Assembly: GCA_039024315.1 (NCBI GenBank)
Contig: JBCCQN010000028.1
Span: forward strand, 1-53,504
Length of the DNA: 53,504 nt
Reading direction: 5' to 3'
DNA from: JBCAWW01 sp039024315
Lineage (GTDB): Bacteria > Bacteroidota > Bacteroidia > J057
The notes beneath the pieces were generated by a model, which ran no database searches, had not been told where the DNA came from, and saw only the letters and a program-made list of their open reading frames with translations. The position numbers and the translations under genes were made by a program. Within the stretch, counting starts at the first letter, position 1; the number at the start of each line of letters is the position of its first letter. Below, one piece after another: positions 18,101-25,175 of this stretch.

Positions 18101-19007
18101 AGATGAGGAAACAGGTGAATTAATCAAAGCCAAATCGGCCCTCCGTAGTCAAGGAATTTCGGATCAATACGAACTGAGATTACGCAAAACCAACGGGGAT
18201 ATCATTTGGGTCTTGGTCGCCGGTGCCCCCTATGTGGACTCAAACGGCGACTCCATCGGTACCATCGCAATCATCACCGATATTACCAATCGTAAACAAA
18301 CAGAAATTAAGCTCCAAGACAAAAACAACGAGCTAGACGCCTTTGTCTATAAAGCCTCTCACGATCTCAAAGGGCCATTAGCCTCCATCATTGGCCTCAC
18401 CAACATAGCCCGAGACGAGGTTGAGAGCGCAACGGCTGTTCACTATTTCGACCTTATCGCCAAGAGTACCAAACGTCTTGACGATATCCTATTAGACCTC
18501 ATCGACGTTACCCGTATCAACAAAGCCAAACTCCACCTAGAGTCCATCAATCTTAATGATACCGTAACCGAAATCATCAATAGCCTCAAGCATCAACCAA
18601 AGTCTCAAAAAGTACATTTTGAGACCGATATTAGATTAAGTAACGGCTTCAAGACGGATAAAAAGGTCTTGATTTCCGTAATTCAAAATCTACTTGTCAA
18701 CAGTATCAATTACCAAAACCCTCAGACGGAAAAACCTTTTGTCAGAGTTAGCGCCATCGAAAACCATGACCGGGTCCACTTCCAGGTAGAAGACAACGGT
18801 TTGGGCATCCCCTCACGTTTGCAGCACCGCGTATTTGAGATGTTTTATCGTGGCACTACTAAGTCAAAAGGCTCAGGCCTTGGGCTTTATATCGTCAAAA
18901 GCGCGATCGAAAAGCTAAATGGCACCTGCGAACTCCAATCGGAGGAAGGTATCGGCACCACCATCAATTTTACTTTACCTAAAGACATTCCAATCAACCA
19001 AAACTAA
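15189..19007 (+). CDS. Membrane-bound multi-PAS sensor histidine kinase
   Basis: Large sensor kinase. From the ATG at 15189 it has 1272 residues; a TTG nine bases upstream is in frame but less likely. Residues about 20-170 form five or six hydrophobic helices. After these come about six or seven PAS/PAC units, recognisable by repeats such as FKDLFNGSPEGIFVTD, YREIFNIGTDGLIILD and YRTLVERMNEGLILTD, each followed by a PAC-like end (ITERLHNEAAI, ISERRAAEDRL). The dimerisation helix has KASHDLKGPL with the phospho-acceptor His1058, and the ATPase domain has the N box NLLVNSINY, DNGLGIP and GSGLGLYIV. No receiver domain is fused and no response regulator gene is adjacent. A ComEA-like gene follows after 15 bases. 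Confidence 0.95.
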   Translation: MSSKRPSLLAHITANQDPYVLRMVLIAGGLLCLVLGPSLPFVFPKLNIPLWVSLIVGISGLSVGILAGYHKWTRKNLPEIAFLVFILVYLAMIFLAYLNGLNFAFAGVLLVIQVLFALSFRRLGDFAIFGMASILLFTLCSLAFSRLQVPPNLFVLLISSATIASGLYLWLRESGQKRIQDAGLLLDEMLDHTATATFLIDTHGRQVLYANRAGEDFYQVQTDSAPLTAENLLGLFDLTSSFLIVHLKTPGHIEERVIALRDGSEIELQMRKLDLGSHYAYLLRSTLRVAPVLTHTANTHLPDTYLQAIPDVFISLDYNGKIVSLRSPNHFQELQPVGRFLDEHFSVLSRRVMSTTKQKEAEKLLEQAMVSSKIKQMEFMTVLEGVNQYYDLRIVPVPEQEKILAIIRDITNNIEVEQALNQSEQNYREIFNIGTDGLIILDPNTFRAYETNQLASEILGYKPEELSEKSLLSLNAFPQSDELEKLLSQSDADNITNLTCTLVRKGGEWIEVEATAKKVVIGGNYRVMLTLRDISEKIEFSQRIGRYTDMFEAADIGMMLLHMEDTENDASLRFVTCNPHAEQLIGKTANKIAGKSIDEVMPHWRMLKVPENMAQVVQTGEPMLIENMLYHDRNLQPQYWRTKYIPLPTSYLGMLFEKVTEQRTREQQLIHSEQRFKDLFNGSPEGIFVTDLSGKIKDANPAACRLYQNDAKSLSFLSFIDLVPQEHRAEAKMKLDEMIKGNIGYMESFALAKNGKSIPIEIRGRQIEFDGESAAILHLSDISERRAAEDRLRLFRSLINQSTDAIFVLDPKTGKVLDFNEQMPSSLAYNSQEMRALKLYDFSITLEQHNPLRTEDIMRLTASGSSIYIGRHRRKDGSSFPVEVNIGSVNIYDREYLVGVARDITERLHNEAAIRQSEQKYRTLVERMNEGLILTDNDETILFVNERMAQILGLKSTELLGHRSFDVLRGVDEETGELIKAKSALRSQGISDQYELRLRKTNGDIIWVLVAGAPYVDSNGDSIGTIAIITDITNRKQTEIKLQDKNNELDAFVYKASHDLKGPLASIIGLTNIARDEVESATAVHYFDLIAKSTKRLDDILLDLIDVTRINKAKLHLESINLNDTVTEIINSLKHQPKSQKVHFETDIRLSNGFKTDKKVLISVIQNLLVNSINYQNPQTEKPFVRVSAIENHDRVHFQVEDNGLGIPSRLQHRVFEMFYRGTTKSKGSGLGLYIVKSAIEKLNGTCELQSEEGIGTTINFTLPKDIPINQN

Positions 19008-19022
19008 GAAAACACAATCATC

Positions 19023-19907
19023 ATGAACTTCTTATTTCCATTTAGCCGTCGGCAAAACCGAGGCTTCGGCCTCCTTATGCTCTTTTTGTTACTGACATGG
19101 AGCGCAGCTAAGCTTTATGCCTATTTTACCCTACCGCTGCGCGGAACGCTTCCCTTTGATCAATTTCCAGTATTTGCTCACCAGTATTCTCCTCCTTGTA
19201 TCGAAATCAATCAAGCCGCTCAGGCTAGCTGGGACTCCTTACCAGGGATCGGCGCTAAGCTTAGCCAGCGAATCATAAAGTACCGGCAAAAAAGAGGGGG
19301 CTTTACCCAAGTAACAGACTTACAGGGGGTATATGGATTGCGAGAAAAAACTTATCAAAAAATCCAAGCTCATCTTTGGATGGAAAAAGCAATCGTTCTG
19401 CGGCCGCAGCTCAAAACCTACCCCACTAAGCTAAAAGCAAAACCTACCTACCAAAAAACATCTTACCGAAGCCGCTCGCTCCAGCAATACACGATCGTCG
19501 ATCTCAACCAAGCCGATAGTACGCAATTGGAAGCCCTACCGGGTATTGGTCCTAAGCTAGCCTCGCGTATCCTCAAATATCGCCAGATTTTGGAGTACTA
19601 TTACCATGTCGATCAACTTCGAGCCGTCTATGGGCTGAGCGAGGAAAACTTTCAACGGATGCGGCCCTATCTTACAGCGATCCGCCCTCCTTCCGCAGAT
19701 CGAGCTTCTATAAATACAGCCAGCCGCTGGCAAATCCAACGACTGGCATTCTGGGACAAACCTTTGGCCGACAGCCTGCTTATCGCCCGCCGACAACTAG
19801 GCCGCTTCGATCAATGGGAAGAAGTATCACAACTTTCATTCGTTCCGCATCGCGGCCTAGAAGAATTAATGGTCTATTTCAAATTGGAGTCGGTCAGTGG
19901 CAAATAA
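19023..19907 (+). CDS. ComEA-like helix-hairpin-helix protein
   Basis: Predicted membrane-anchored DNA-binding protein. The 294 residues include one N-terminal membrane helix (about 16-36) and three helix-hairpin-helix units: INQAAQASWDSLPGIGAKLS (about 60-79), LNQADSTQLEALPGIGPKLA (about 162-181) and a degenerate third, INTASRWQIQRLAFWDKPLA (about 233-252). The first two have the LPGIG hairpin typical of ComEA, the DNA receptor in natural transformation; Bacteroidota homologues of this layout are often annotated as such without experimental support. It is 15 bases after the PAS kinase and its last 34 bases overlap the convergent YceI gene, with both reading frames reaching proper stop codons. 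Confidence 0.88.
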   Translation: MNFLFPFSRRQNRGFGLLMLFLLLTWSAAKLYAYFTLPLRGTLPFDQFPVFAHQYSPPCIEINQAAQASWDSLPGIGAKLSQRIIKYRQKRGGFTQVTDLQGVYGLREKTYQKIQAHLWMEKAIVLRPQLKTYPTKLKAKPTYQKTSYRSRSLQQYTIVDLNQADSTQLEALPGIGPKLASRILKYRQILEYYYHVDQLRAVYGLSEENFQRMRPYLTAIRPPSADRASINTASRWQIQRLAFWDKPLADSLLIARRQLGRFDQWEEVSQLSFVPHRGLEELMVYFKLESVSGK

Positions 19908-20425
19908 ACATCAAAGCTAACTGGCACCTCATCCTTAGGCCCATCACCGCTAAAGTCAAACTCACGGCGCATGATCACTCCTTTGCCAATTACGTGATTG
20001 CCTTCGATCGTAAAACTTAAGGGTACTTCTTGGGTGATGCCCTTCAAAGTCAGTTGGGCTTGGGTAAGATAAGTCCCATCTTCCTGCTGCTCAGCACCTT
20101 TGATACTGATAACAGCCTTAGGAAACTTCTTGACGTAAAAGTAGTCTTTCTTCTTTTTGAGGCTTTTTTGCAAGTCCTTCCAGCTACTCTGTAAGCTTGA
20201 AGTATTGATTTCGACTTCGACTTCGATTGCCTCAACATTACCTTCAGGAATGGCAGCATGGGTGATCTGCCAGCGGGCAAAAGTCATTAGGTTGGGAGAA
20301 CCAGCATCACCGATAAATTCGATGGTTCCAGGGGTCTCAGTATTGCTTTCGTAACCGATAAAGGCCGAGCAAAAAGTACCTAAAACGAGCATAGATATTG
20401 CGAAGAGAAATTTGAAAGATTTCAT
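19874..20425 (-). CDS. YceI family protein (secreted lipocalin-like)
   Basis: YceI-like beta-barrel protein of the periplasm, a family that binds polyisoprenoid lipids. The 183-residue protein has a signal peptide (residues 1 to about 20, ending near CSAF). The YceI pattern follows: FARWQITHA, VEVEINTSSLQS near 68-79, YVKKFPKAVISIKG near 97-110, LTLKGITQEVPL near 127-138 and REFDFSG near 155-161. It is 11 bases downstream of a longer YceI-containing gene, so both are one operon. Its stop lies inside the end of the convergent helix-hairpin-helix gene (34-base overlap). Ligand unknown. Confidence 0.9.
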   Translation of the reverse strand: MKSFKFLFAISMLVLGTFCSAFIGYESNTETPGTIEFIGDAGSPNLMTFARWQITHAAIPEGNVEAIEVEVEINTSSLQSSWKDLQKSLKKKKDYFYVKKFPKAVISIKGAEQQEDGTYLTQAQLTLKGITQEVPLSFTIEGNHVIGKGVIMRREFDFSGDGPKDEVPVSFDVYLPLTDSNLK

Positions 20426-20436
20426 TGTATTTGTTT

Positions 20437-21840
20437 TTAAGCGTTAAGTAAAAGGGAGAAATAAAAGATCATAGTTTCACGACTTGGGCTTGGACCATCG
20501 GGTCCTTCGATGCCAAAGTCTTCGGTAATATTGAGCCTAAACTGCCCATTTGCCCACAACTGAGGCTGGCCTGCATCATCGCTCATCATTTGAAATTGGG
20601 CCTGCATACTGAGGTCTATCGTCTCATCCATCAAACTAAATTGCCCGGGAATCGCGGTCATCTGGCTAGGGTCATTAAGCCTTAGCGGAGCCTTACTGAG
20701 ATCAAAACTAAAGCTTGCCTTGGGAAATTTTTTAGCCTTGAGATACTTCTTGAGCACCTTCGCGTCTAGGTCTGCCATGCCCATACTCAGACTACTGACT
20801 TCCACCTCAAATTTGCCAGCGAGCAAACGATTTGCTTCATCAAAGCGTAGCTTACCTTCTAGTTGTGAAACTTCACCCGCATAGCGTTCTAGTGGCGCTT
20901 GGAAATGAAAACTTAAGGCAGGAATCCGACGATCTGGCACACCGCTGTAAGTCCATGCACCGGCAAGCTGCATAGGCCTCACAGCTTCCTTGTTAGTATT
21001 TTTTACCCCTGCGGGGAACGCCAAGCCTAGTGCTTCCCAACTCAGCTTGGGCGTTTCAGCAGCAACACTACTTAGGGCATCGCCGATAGTTGACTTGGCC
21101 AAAGTCTGCTCAATTTGAGTAGCCAACTTCTGGCTTGCCTCAGCAAATAAACTTTCCCAATCATTGGCCGCTGTGCTTAATCCATTGGCCACAAAGACAG
21201 GCTCAATGCAGCTAAACTGACTGTATAATTCTAAGCTAAGAAACAATTGGTCATTGGAGGACCGATAGGGATGAAAGTCCATATAGAACACTCGATCCGT
21301 TTGGCTAATACAGGCCTCCTTCTTACTGGCGTACTGAGTGAGACCTTTGGAGATACTTGTTTGGGCTTGCTTCGCAAAACGCTCCTCCTCATAGCCTAAT
21401 GGCAAATCACCACTTAGGGTCGTTATTTTTGCTACCGCCATGATTTGGGTTCGCCCTTCCTGCTTAACCCATACTCCTTGCTTGCAAAAATCAGTCTGCG
21501 AAGGACTACGAAAACGTGCCGTACGGATGAAATTTTCTATACTACTAAATTCTTGGTAGCGACCAGCATAGACCAAACGTTTATTGTCAGTCTGAAATAC
21601 GATCGCAGGCGTAGAACTAATTTCGCGAGGTAATCCATCCGTAGCTTCTTTGAGGAGTAACTCAATTTGGTTGCTTTGACAGTAACGTTTCAACTCCGGG
21701 AGATTCTTTTGCACAAAAGCTTGGTCCTGCTCCTTTTGCAGAAATACAATCAGTTTTTCTAGCTTTGGGCTATCCTTAGGTCCTTTGGACGCTTGGCTAG
21801 TCCAAACTAGGCTTATAATCAAGATGATGATGCGAAACAT
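20437..21840 (-). CDS. Secreted protein with thioredoxin-like N-terminal and YceI-like C-terminal regions
   Basis: From the ATG at 21840 the protein has 467 residues and a clean signal peptide (MFRIIILIISLVWTSQA); an ATG at 21873 adds 11 residues ahead of the signal. Residues about 20-110 resemble a thioredoxin fold: KLIVFLQKEQDQ, then STPAIVFQTDNKRLVYAGRYQ, which fits the cis-proline strand and following hairpin, but there is no CxxC pair. The middle (about 110-270) is unrecognised. The last 180 residues are YceI-like (LEGKLRFDEANRLLAGKFEV, YLKAKKFPKASFSF, GQFSLMDETIDL). It is followed after 11 bases by a stand-alone YceI gene. The fold calls for the first two parts are tentative; the YceI part is clearer. 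Confidence 0.75.
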   Translation of the reverse strand: MFRIIILIISLVWTSQASKGPKDSPKLEKLIVFLQKEQDQAFVQKNLPELKRYCQSNQIELLLKEATDGLPREISSTPAIVFQTDNKRLVYAGRYQEFSSIENFIRTARFRSPSQTDFCKQGVWVKQEGRTQIMAVAKITTLSGDLPLGYEEERFAKQAQTSISKGLTQYASKKEACISQTDRVFYMDFHPYRSSNDQLFLSLELYSQFSCIEPVFVANGLSTAANDWESLFAEASQKLATQIEQTLAKSTIGDALSSVAAETPKLSWEALGLAFPAGVKNTNKEAVRPMQLAGAWTYSGVPDRRIPALSFHFQAPLERYAGEVSQLEGKLRFDEANRLLAGKFEVEVSSLSMGMADLDAKVLKKYLKAKKFPKASFSFDLSKAPLRLNDPSQMTAIPGQFSLMDETIDLSMQAQFQMMSDDAGQPQLWANGQFRLNITEDFGIEGPDGPSPSRETMIFYFSLLLNA

Positions 21841-21851
21841 GGTAAGACGAT

Positions 21852-21960
21852 TTAAGTACTTAGACAATAGCATTCAGTATTAAGACCGAGGGCAATTGGG
21901 CCGTCTGTTTCAGCGAGACCCTTGCTCTGTACTGAATACTCCCGAAAGCTTTCGGGATAC
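21852..21960 (+). repeat. Interspersed intergenic repeat, copy A
   Basis: One of three copies in this window. The core runs from AAGTACTTAGAC (21854) to CTCTGTACTGAATACT (ending 21940), about 88 bases, then an 18-bp perfect palindrome (21940-21957). The same order is seen in reverse at 30296-30407 and in the same orientation, without the palindrome, at 43150-43239. It fills the gap between the serine-hydrolase-like and YceI-fusion genes. ATTCAGTA near the start can pair with TACTGAAT near the end. Confidence 0.8.
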
Positions 21961-21970
21961 CTTCTACTCT

Positions 21971-23110
21971 TTACTTAGTAGATGAATTTGAGCGAGCTTT
22001 GGCCTGAGCATAGCGTTCGGCAGCGCCGAGAGCTTGAGCCATAAAGCGCCAGTTTTCGTGAGAATTCATAAAGCAAACTGCCACCCAGCCTTCGTCCAAA
22101 TTGGCACTGAACTGAGTGCGGAAACCCATGCTAGCGCCTCCCCAATAGAGGCCATCATTGTTGTAGAATATCAAGCCACGATTTTGCTTGTTAGGAGTTA
22201 TCCCTGCTAAAGCCATCTCCTGACTCAAAAAGCGATTGTCTTTGCCCTGCGAAGCCTGAATAACATACCAAACAAACTTGCTGTAATCCTTTGGTGTTGA
22301 CCATAGGCCCACAGCTCCTAGCTCGGGATGGATCCAACGATCGCCTTCAATGCGCTCACCTTGTTTGTCGTAGCCAACAGCAGCGGTCTTTTGATAGTCA
22401 GGGCTCAATTCAGCAGTAAAAGTGGAGTGATTCATTTCTAAAGGCGTCAAAACCTGCCGCTGAATGATACTGGCTAAATCTTCCTGATAAACATCCTCTA
22501 GCAAAAGCTGTAGAATCATTACATTGGCAAAGGAACTATAGCCACGCAGGTTGTAGGGACTAATCAACCTGACAGGCTTTTCTTGTGAAGGGGCCTCTCC
22601 ATTCAGGATTTGTACGAGGCTAGGGATTTCGCTACCAGGAACATAACCTCTGGGCTTACTGCCAAGATTGAACTTGCAGTTTTGCTGTAACAGATCTCTT
22701 ACTTTCACAGGGCGAAAAGTTGCCAAAGGATTCCAAGAGATTTGCCAGCGTTGCAGATAATCGTTCGCACGGGCGTCTAAATCAACTAAGCCCTCGTCAA
22801 CCGCACGCAAGACAGCAAAGTGTAGCAAAGGAGCAGTCATGCTTCCCACTTGAAACTGCGTGCTGGATTCAACTGCTAATTGATTTTCGAGATCGCGATA
22901 GCCAATTTGAAAGCTCGTGTCCGGCAAGTTTTCGTGCATGATATAATAAGACATGCCATGAACTTTGGCTGCCTCCATTTTAGTAGTAAGTGGGACGGTT
23001 ACGCCTTCCCCTTGAAAACTAAAATAGGGAGACTGAGCCTTGAGGACTTGGGGGAAAGAGTATCCTACATGAAGGATCAGTGTGATAATGATGATGCGGA
23101 ATAAATACAT
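21971..23110 (-). CDS. Beta-lactamase/serine hydrolase family homologue, probably catalytically inactive
   Basis: Secreted homologue of class C beta-lactamase-like serine hydrolases. From the ATG at 23110 it has 379 residues with a signal peptide ending near LKAQS (a TTG ten codons upstream would spoil it). The family frame is clear: FQVGSMTAPLLH aligns with the SxxK motif region, RDLLQQNCKF with the usual RdLL.hTSG, YSSFANVMILQLLLE with YSN..Y.lL, and GAVGLWSTPKDYSKF with the C-terminal GGlwST. Two active-site positions are changed: SxxK reads SMTA (90-93) and YxN reads YSS (191-193). An active peptidase or beta-lactamase is therefore unlikely; a binding role or altered chemistry is possible. 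Confidence 0.82.
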   Translation of the reverse strand: MYLFRIIIITLILHVGYSFPQVLKAQSPYFSFQGEGVTVPLTTKMEAAKVHGMSYYIMHENLPDTSFQIGYRDLENQLAVESSTQFQVGSMTAPLLHFAVLRAVDEGLVDLDARANDYLQRWQISWNPLATFRPVKVRDLLQQNCKFNLGSKPRGYVPGSEIPSLVQILNGEAPSQEKPVRLISPYNLRGYSSFANVMILQLLLEDVYQEDLASIIQRQVLTPLEMNHSTFTAELSPDYQKTAAVGYDKQGERIEGDRWIHPELGAVGLWSTPKDYSKFVWYVIQASQGKDNRFLSQEMALAGITPNKQNRGLIFYNNDGLYWGGASMGFRTQFSANLDEGWVAVCFMNSHENWRFMAQALGAAERYAQAKARSNSSTK

Positions 23111-23168
23111 AACGATAAGTTTTTTGTGATACCTCCGCAAGATGGAGCTAGTCGCAAGCCTTACCGCT

Positions 23169-23210
23169 GCAAATCATGATCTGCGACGACTCAAATCGTG
23201 ATTTGAGTCG
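23169..23210. promoter_or_regulatory. Two adjacent palindromes upstream of the serine-hydrolase-like gene
   Basis: CGACTCAAAT / ATTTGAGTCG (23187-23196 and 23201-23210) is a perfect 10-bp inverted repeat around CGTG. Just beside it GCAAATCATGATCTGC (23169-23184) is a palindrome with one mismatch per arm. Both contain AAATCrTGAT. They lie 59-100 bases upstream of the ATG at 23110 and could be operators; the T-rich stretch after the second arm on the plus strand has no plus-strand gene to terminate. Confidence 0.35.
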
Positions 23211-23267
23211 TTTTAGAGGTTTTTTGAGGGATTTTAGGACTAATTAGGGTATTTTTTTAATCAAAAC

Positions 23268-23299
23268 GGCTGCCTTCAATTTTGATTATTGAGGCAGCC
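23268..23299 (-). terminator. Stem-loop terminator after the beta-helix gene
   Basis: GGCTGCCT(T)CAAT (23268-23280) pairs with ATTGAGGCAGCC (23288-23299), 12 bp with one bulge. On the minus strand it is followed by GTTTTGATTAAAAAAA, only moderately T-rich. It lies 38 bases after the stop of the gene at 23337. Confidence 0.55.
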
Positions 23300-23336
23300 A
23301 TTGATACCAATTAGGTGTATGAATCGAGAAATGAGT

Positions 23337-25175
23337 CTATTCTTTGCGGATTCTTTTTACGGTTTGCCGATCTCCTTGCCGGAGTTTTAAAACATAGATA
23401 CCACTACTTAAGCTAGATAGGTCTAGGGCCGTTTGAAATCTGAAAGTTTCAGTCATCAGCAGACGACCTTTCGTATCATAAAGATAAATATCTACCGCTT
23501 GCTGCTTCTGTTCTGCCAAACCAATCTGTAAGAGCTCTTGGGTTGGATTGGGAAATACATGGATAGACGGAAAATCTTGCTCACCGATAGCGGTATTGAG
23601 ATAAGTAGGACTAAGGCCATTGAGCCGGGCAAAAAGTTGCGCTTCATATAAAGATTCTGGTTCTAAGTTCGGCATATTTGCCCCTTCGATATAACCACTC
23701 ATTTTATTAAAGGGTCCTGAGCCGAGGATCGTACCCGAGCAGCCGATGGCATAGTTTTGTCCAGTAGGAGGTTTTTCTACCACCAGCCGTGCCGTACTTA
23801 CATCACAATGCCAGGCAACCGAATGCACCGCCGACCAACCATGCGCCGTGCCATAAGAGCCACGGTTATATAAGGCTAACAAAATACGATTGTTGTTGCG
23901 GATGGCGCTTTCGACCTGATTGTCATAAAGCAAGCCCATCGTCCATCTGCGGTGTCCTTCGCTCGCACTGTAAGCAGCTTCGGAAGCTACCCTTAGAAAC
24001 ACACAACCACTTACCCATGAAGTGCCGTTAGAAACGTAATGATGTCGCCCATTGCTAGCATGACAGTCTTTAATTAAGACTTGGGAAGAGGCTTTTAGTA
24101 GGTTAAAATTGTACATACGAGCCCCAGTGATTTGGGCTACAGGATCCAGAGCCCTACAATTTTCAATCGTGATACGGGTAGCCGTTTCCGTTCCCACTCC
24201 CGCCAAGCCAAAATGCAAAAATGTACAATTACGCACCCATGAGTCTTCGATTTGAGACATCTTGACAGCGTTCCAAGCATGAGCTTCGTCCTCACCACCG
24301 GCAGTCTCAATATCAATACGTAGATCTTCAATTCCGATTTGAGTCTTGATACCAGCTCGGTCATATTTGTAGATATAAGATTGAGCCAGAGACTTTTTGA
24401 GATGGTTGTACAATGGCACATCCACGGTAATCATGTCTCCTTGGATCGCGACAATGCGACGATTAAATACCAAAGGTTGAGAGCCTACACTCCAATTAGG
24501 TTCGTTATTAGTACCCCCGCCATCGATAGCATCTAGCCAAGCCTGCGTACAAGGATGGTAGATAACAATATTGTCTCCTACTGCATAGGCCGAGGGATCC
24601 TCAACCGTAAAGCTGTACTCCCCGACCTTTACCCAATCACTAGTGATATTGGTTTGAGTATTGGGGACCTTACCCGCCCAAGAGGTCGTCGATCCCCCTC
24701 CCGCAACCAGGATGGTACGTTGGTTAGGTGTATTGCCTACTCCAATCAAAACTGTATTAGTCAAAGTATCAGCTCCATCCCCTACTCCTCGTAGTATGAC
24801 TCCGTCTTGGTTGAGCTTGAGGATACCGTGAATCTCATATCTTCCAGCCGTGAGGAGGATCGCCCCGCGGATGCCGTTGATGTCTTTGGGCAGCAGCATC
24901 GCTTGGTCAATGGCACTTTGGATGTGAGCTGTATTGTCCCCAGCTATGGGAGCTAGGCTAAATTCAGTGAGTACCGTGGGTATATCTACCCCACCTCCCA
25001 TATAACCTGCATGGCTAAAGTCTGGGATTACATTGCCCGCGGTATCTCGCACGTAGGTCAGGGCTCCATTGGCCTCAGGATACACGATTTGAGAGTTCCA
25101 CTGGGCTTTTAACTCGGAGGAAGGCAATAAGCACAGCAGGCATAAAGTCGCAAAATGTAATTTGAGTGCTTTCAT
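23337..25175 (-). CDS. Secreted right-handed beta-helix protein with T9SS type A sorting domain
   Basis: The 612-residue protein has a signal peptide ending near LKAQ (residues 22-25) and an N-terminal pectate-lyase-3-like start (about 70-140: an AIDQA repeat unit, then GAILLTAGRYEI...GVILRGVGDGADT), followed by beta-helix coils through about residue 470 (RITIENCRALDPV, SQVLIKDCHASNG, NTSWVSGCVFLRV-type rungs). The last 75 residues are a T9SS type A domain (HVFPNPTQELLQIGL ... SSGIYVLKLRQGD ... VKRIRKE). Such proteins are often polysaccharide lyases or hydrolases, but no catalytic residues can be assigned. The start overlaps the stop of the repeat protein by one base (TAATG), so they are coupled. 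Confidence 0.88.
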   Translation of the reverse strand: MKALKLHFATLCLLCLLPSSELKAQWNSQIVYPEANGALTYVRDTAGNVIPDFSHAGYMGGGVDIPTVLTEFSLAPIAGDNTAHIQSAIDQAMLLPKDINGIRGAILLTAGRYEIHGILKLNQDGVILRGVGDGADTLTNTVLIGVGNTPNQRTILVAGGGSTTSWAGKVPNTQTNITSDWVKVGEYSFTVEDPSAYAVGDNIVIYHPCTQAWLDAIDGGGTNNEPNWSVGSQPLVFNRRIVAIQGDMITVDVPLYNHLKKSLAQSYIYKYDRAGIKTQIGIEDLRIDIETAGGEDEAHAWNAVKMSQIEDSWVRNCTFLHFGLAGVGTETATRITIENCRALDPVAQITGARMYNFNLLKASSQVLIKDCHASNGRHHYVSNGTSWVSGCVFLRVASEAAYSASEGHRRWTMGLLYDNQVESAIRNNNRILLALYNRGSYGTAHGWSAVHSVAWHCDVSTARLVVEKPPTGQNYAIGCSGTILGSGPFNKMSGYIEGANMPNLEPESLYEAQLFARLNGLSPTYLNTAIGEQDFPSIHVFPNPTQELLQIGLAEQKQQAVDIYLYDTKGRLLMTETFRFQTALDLSSLSSGIYVLKLRQGDRQTVKRIRKE

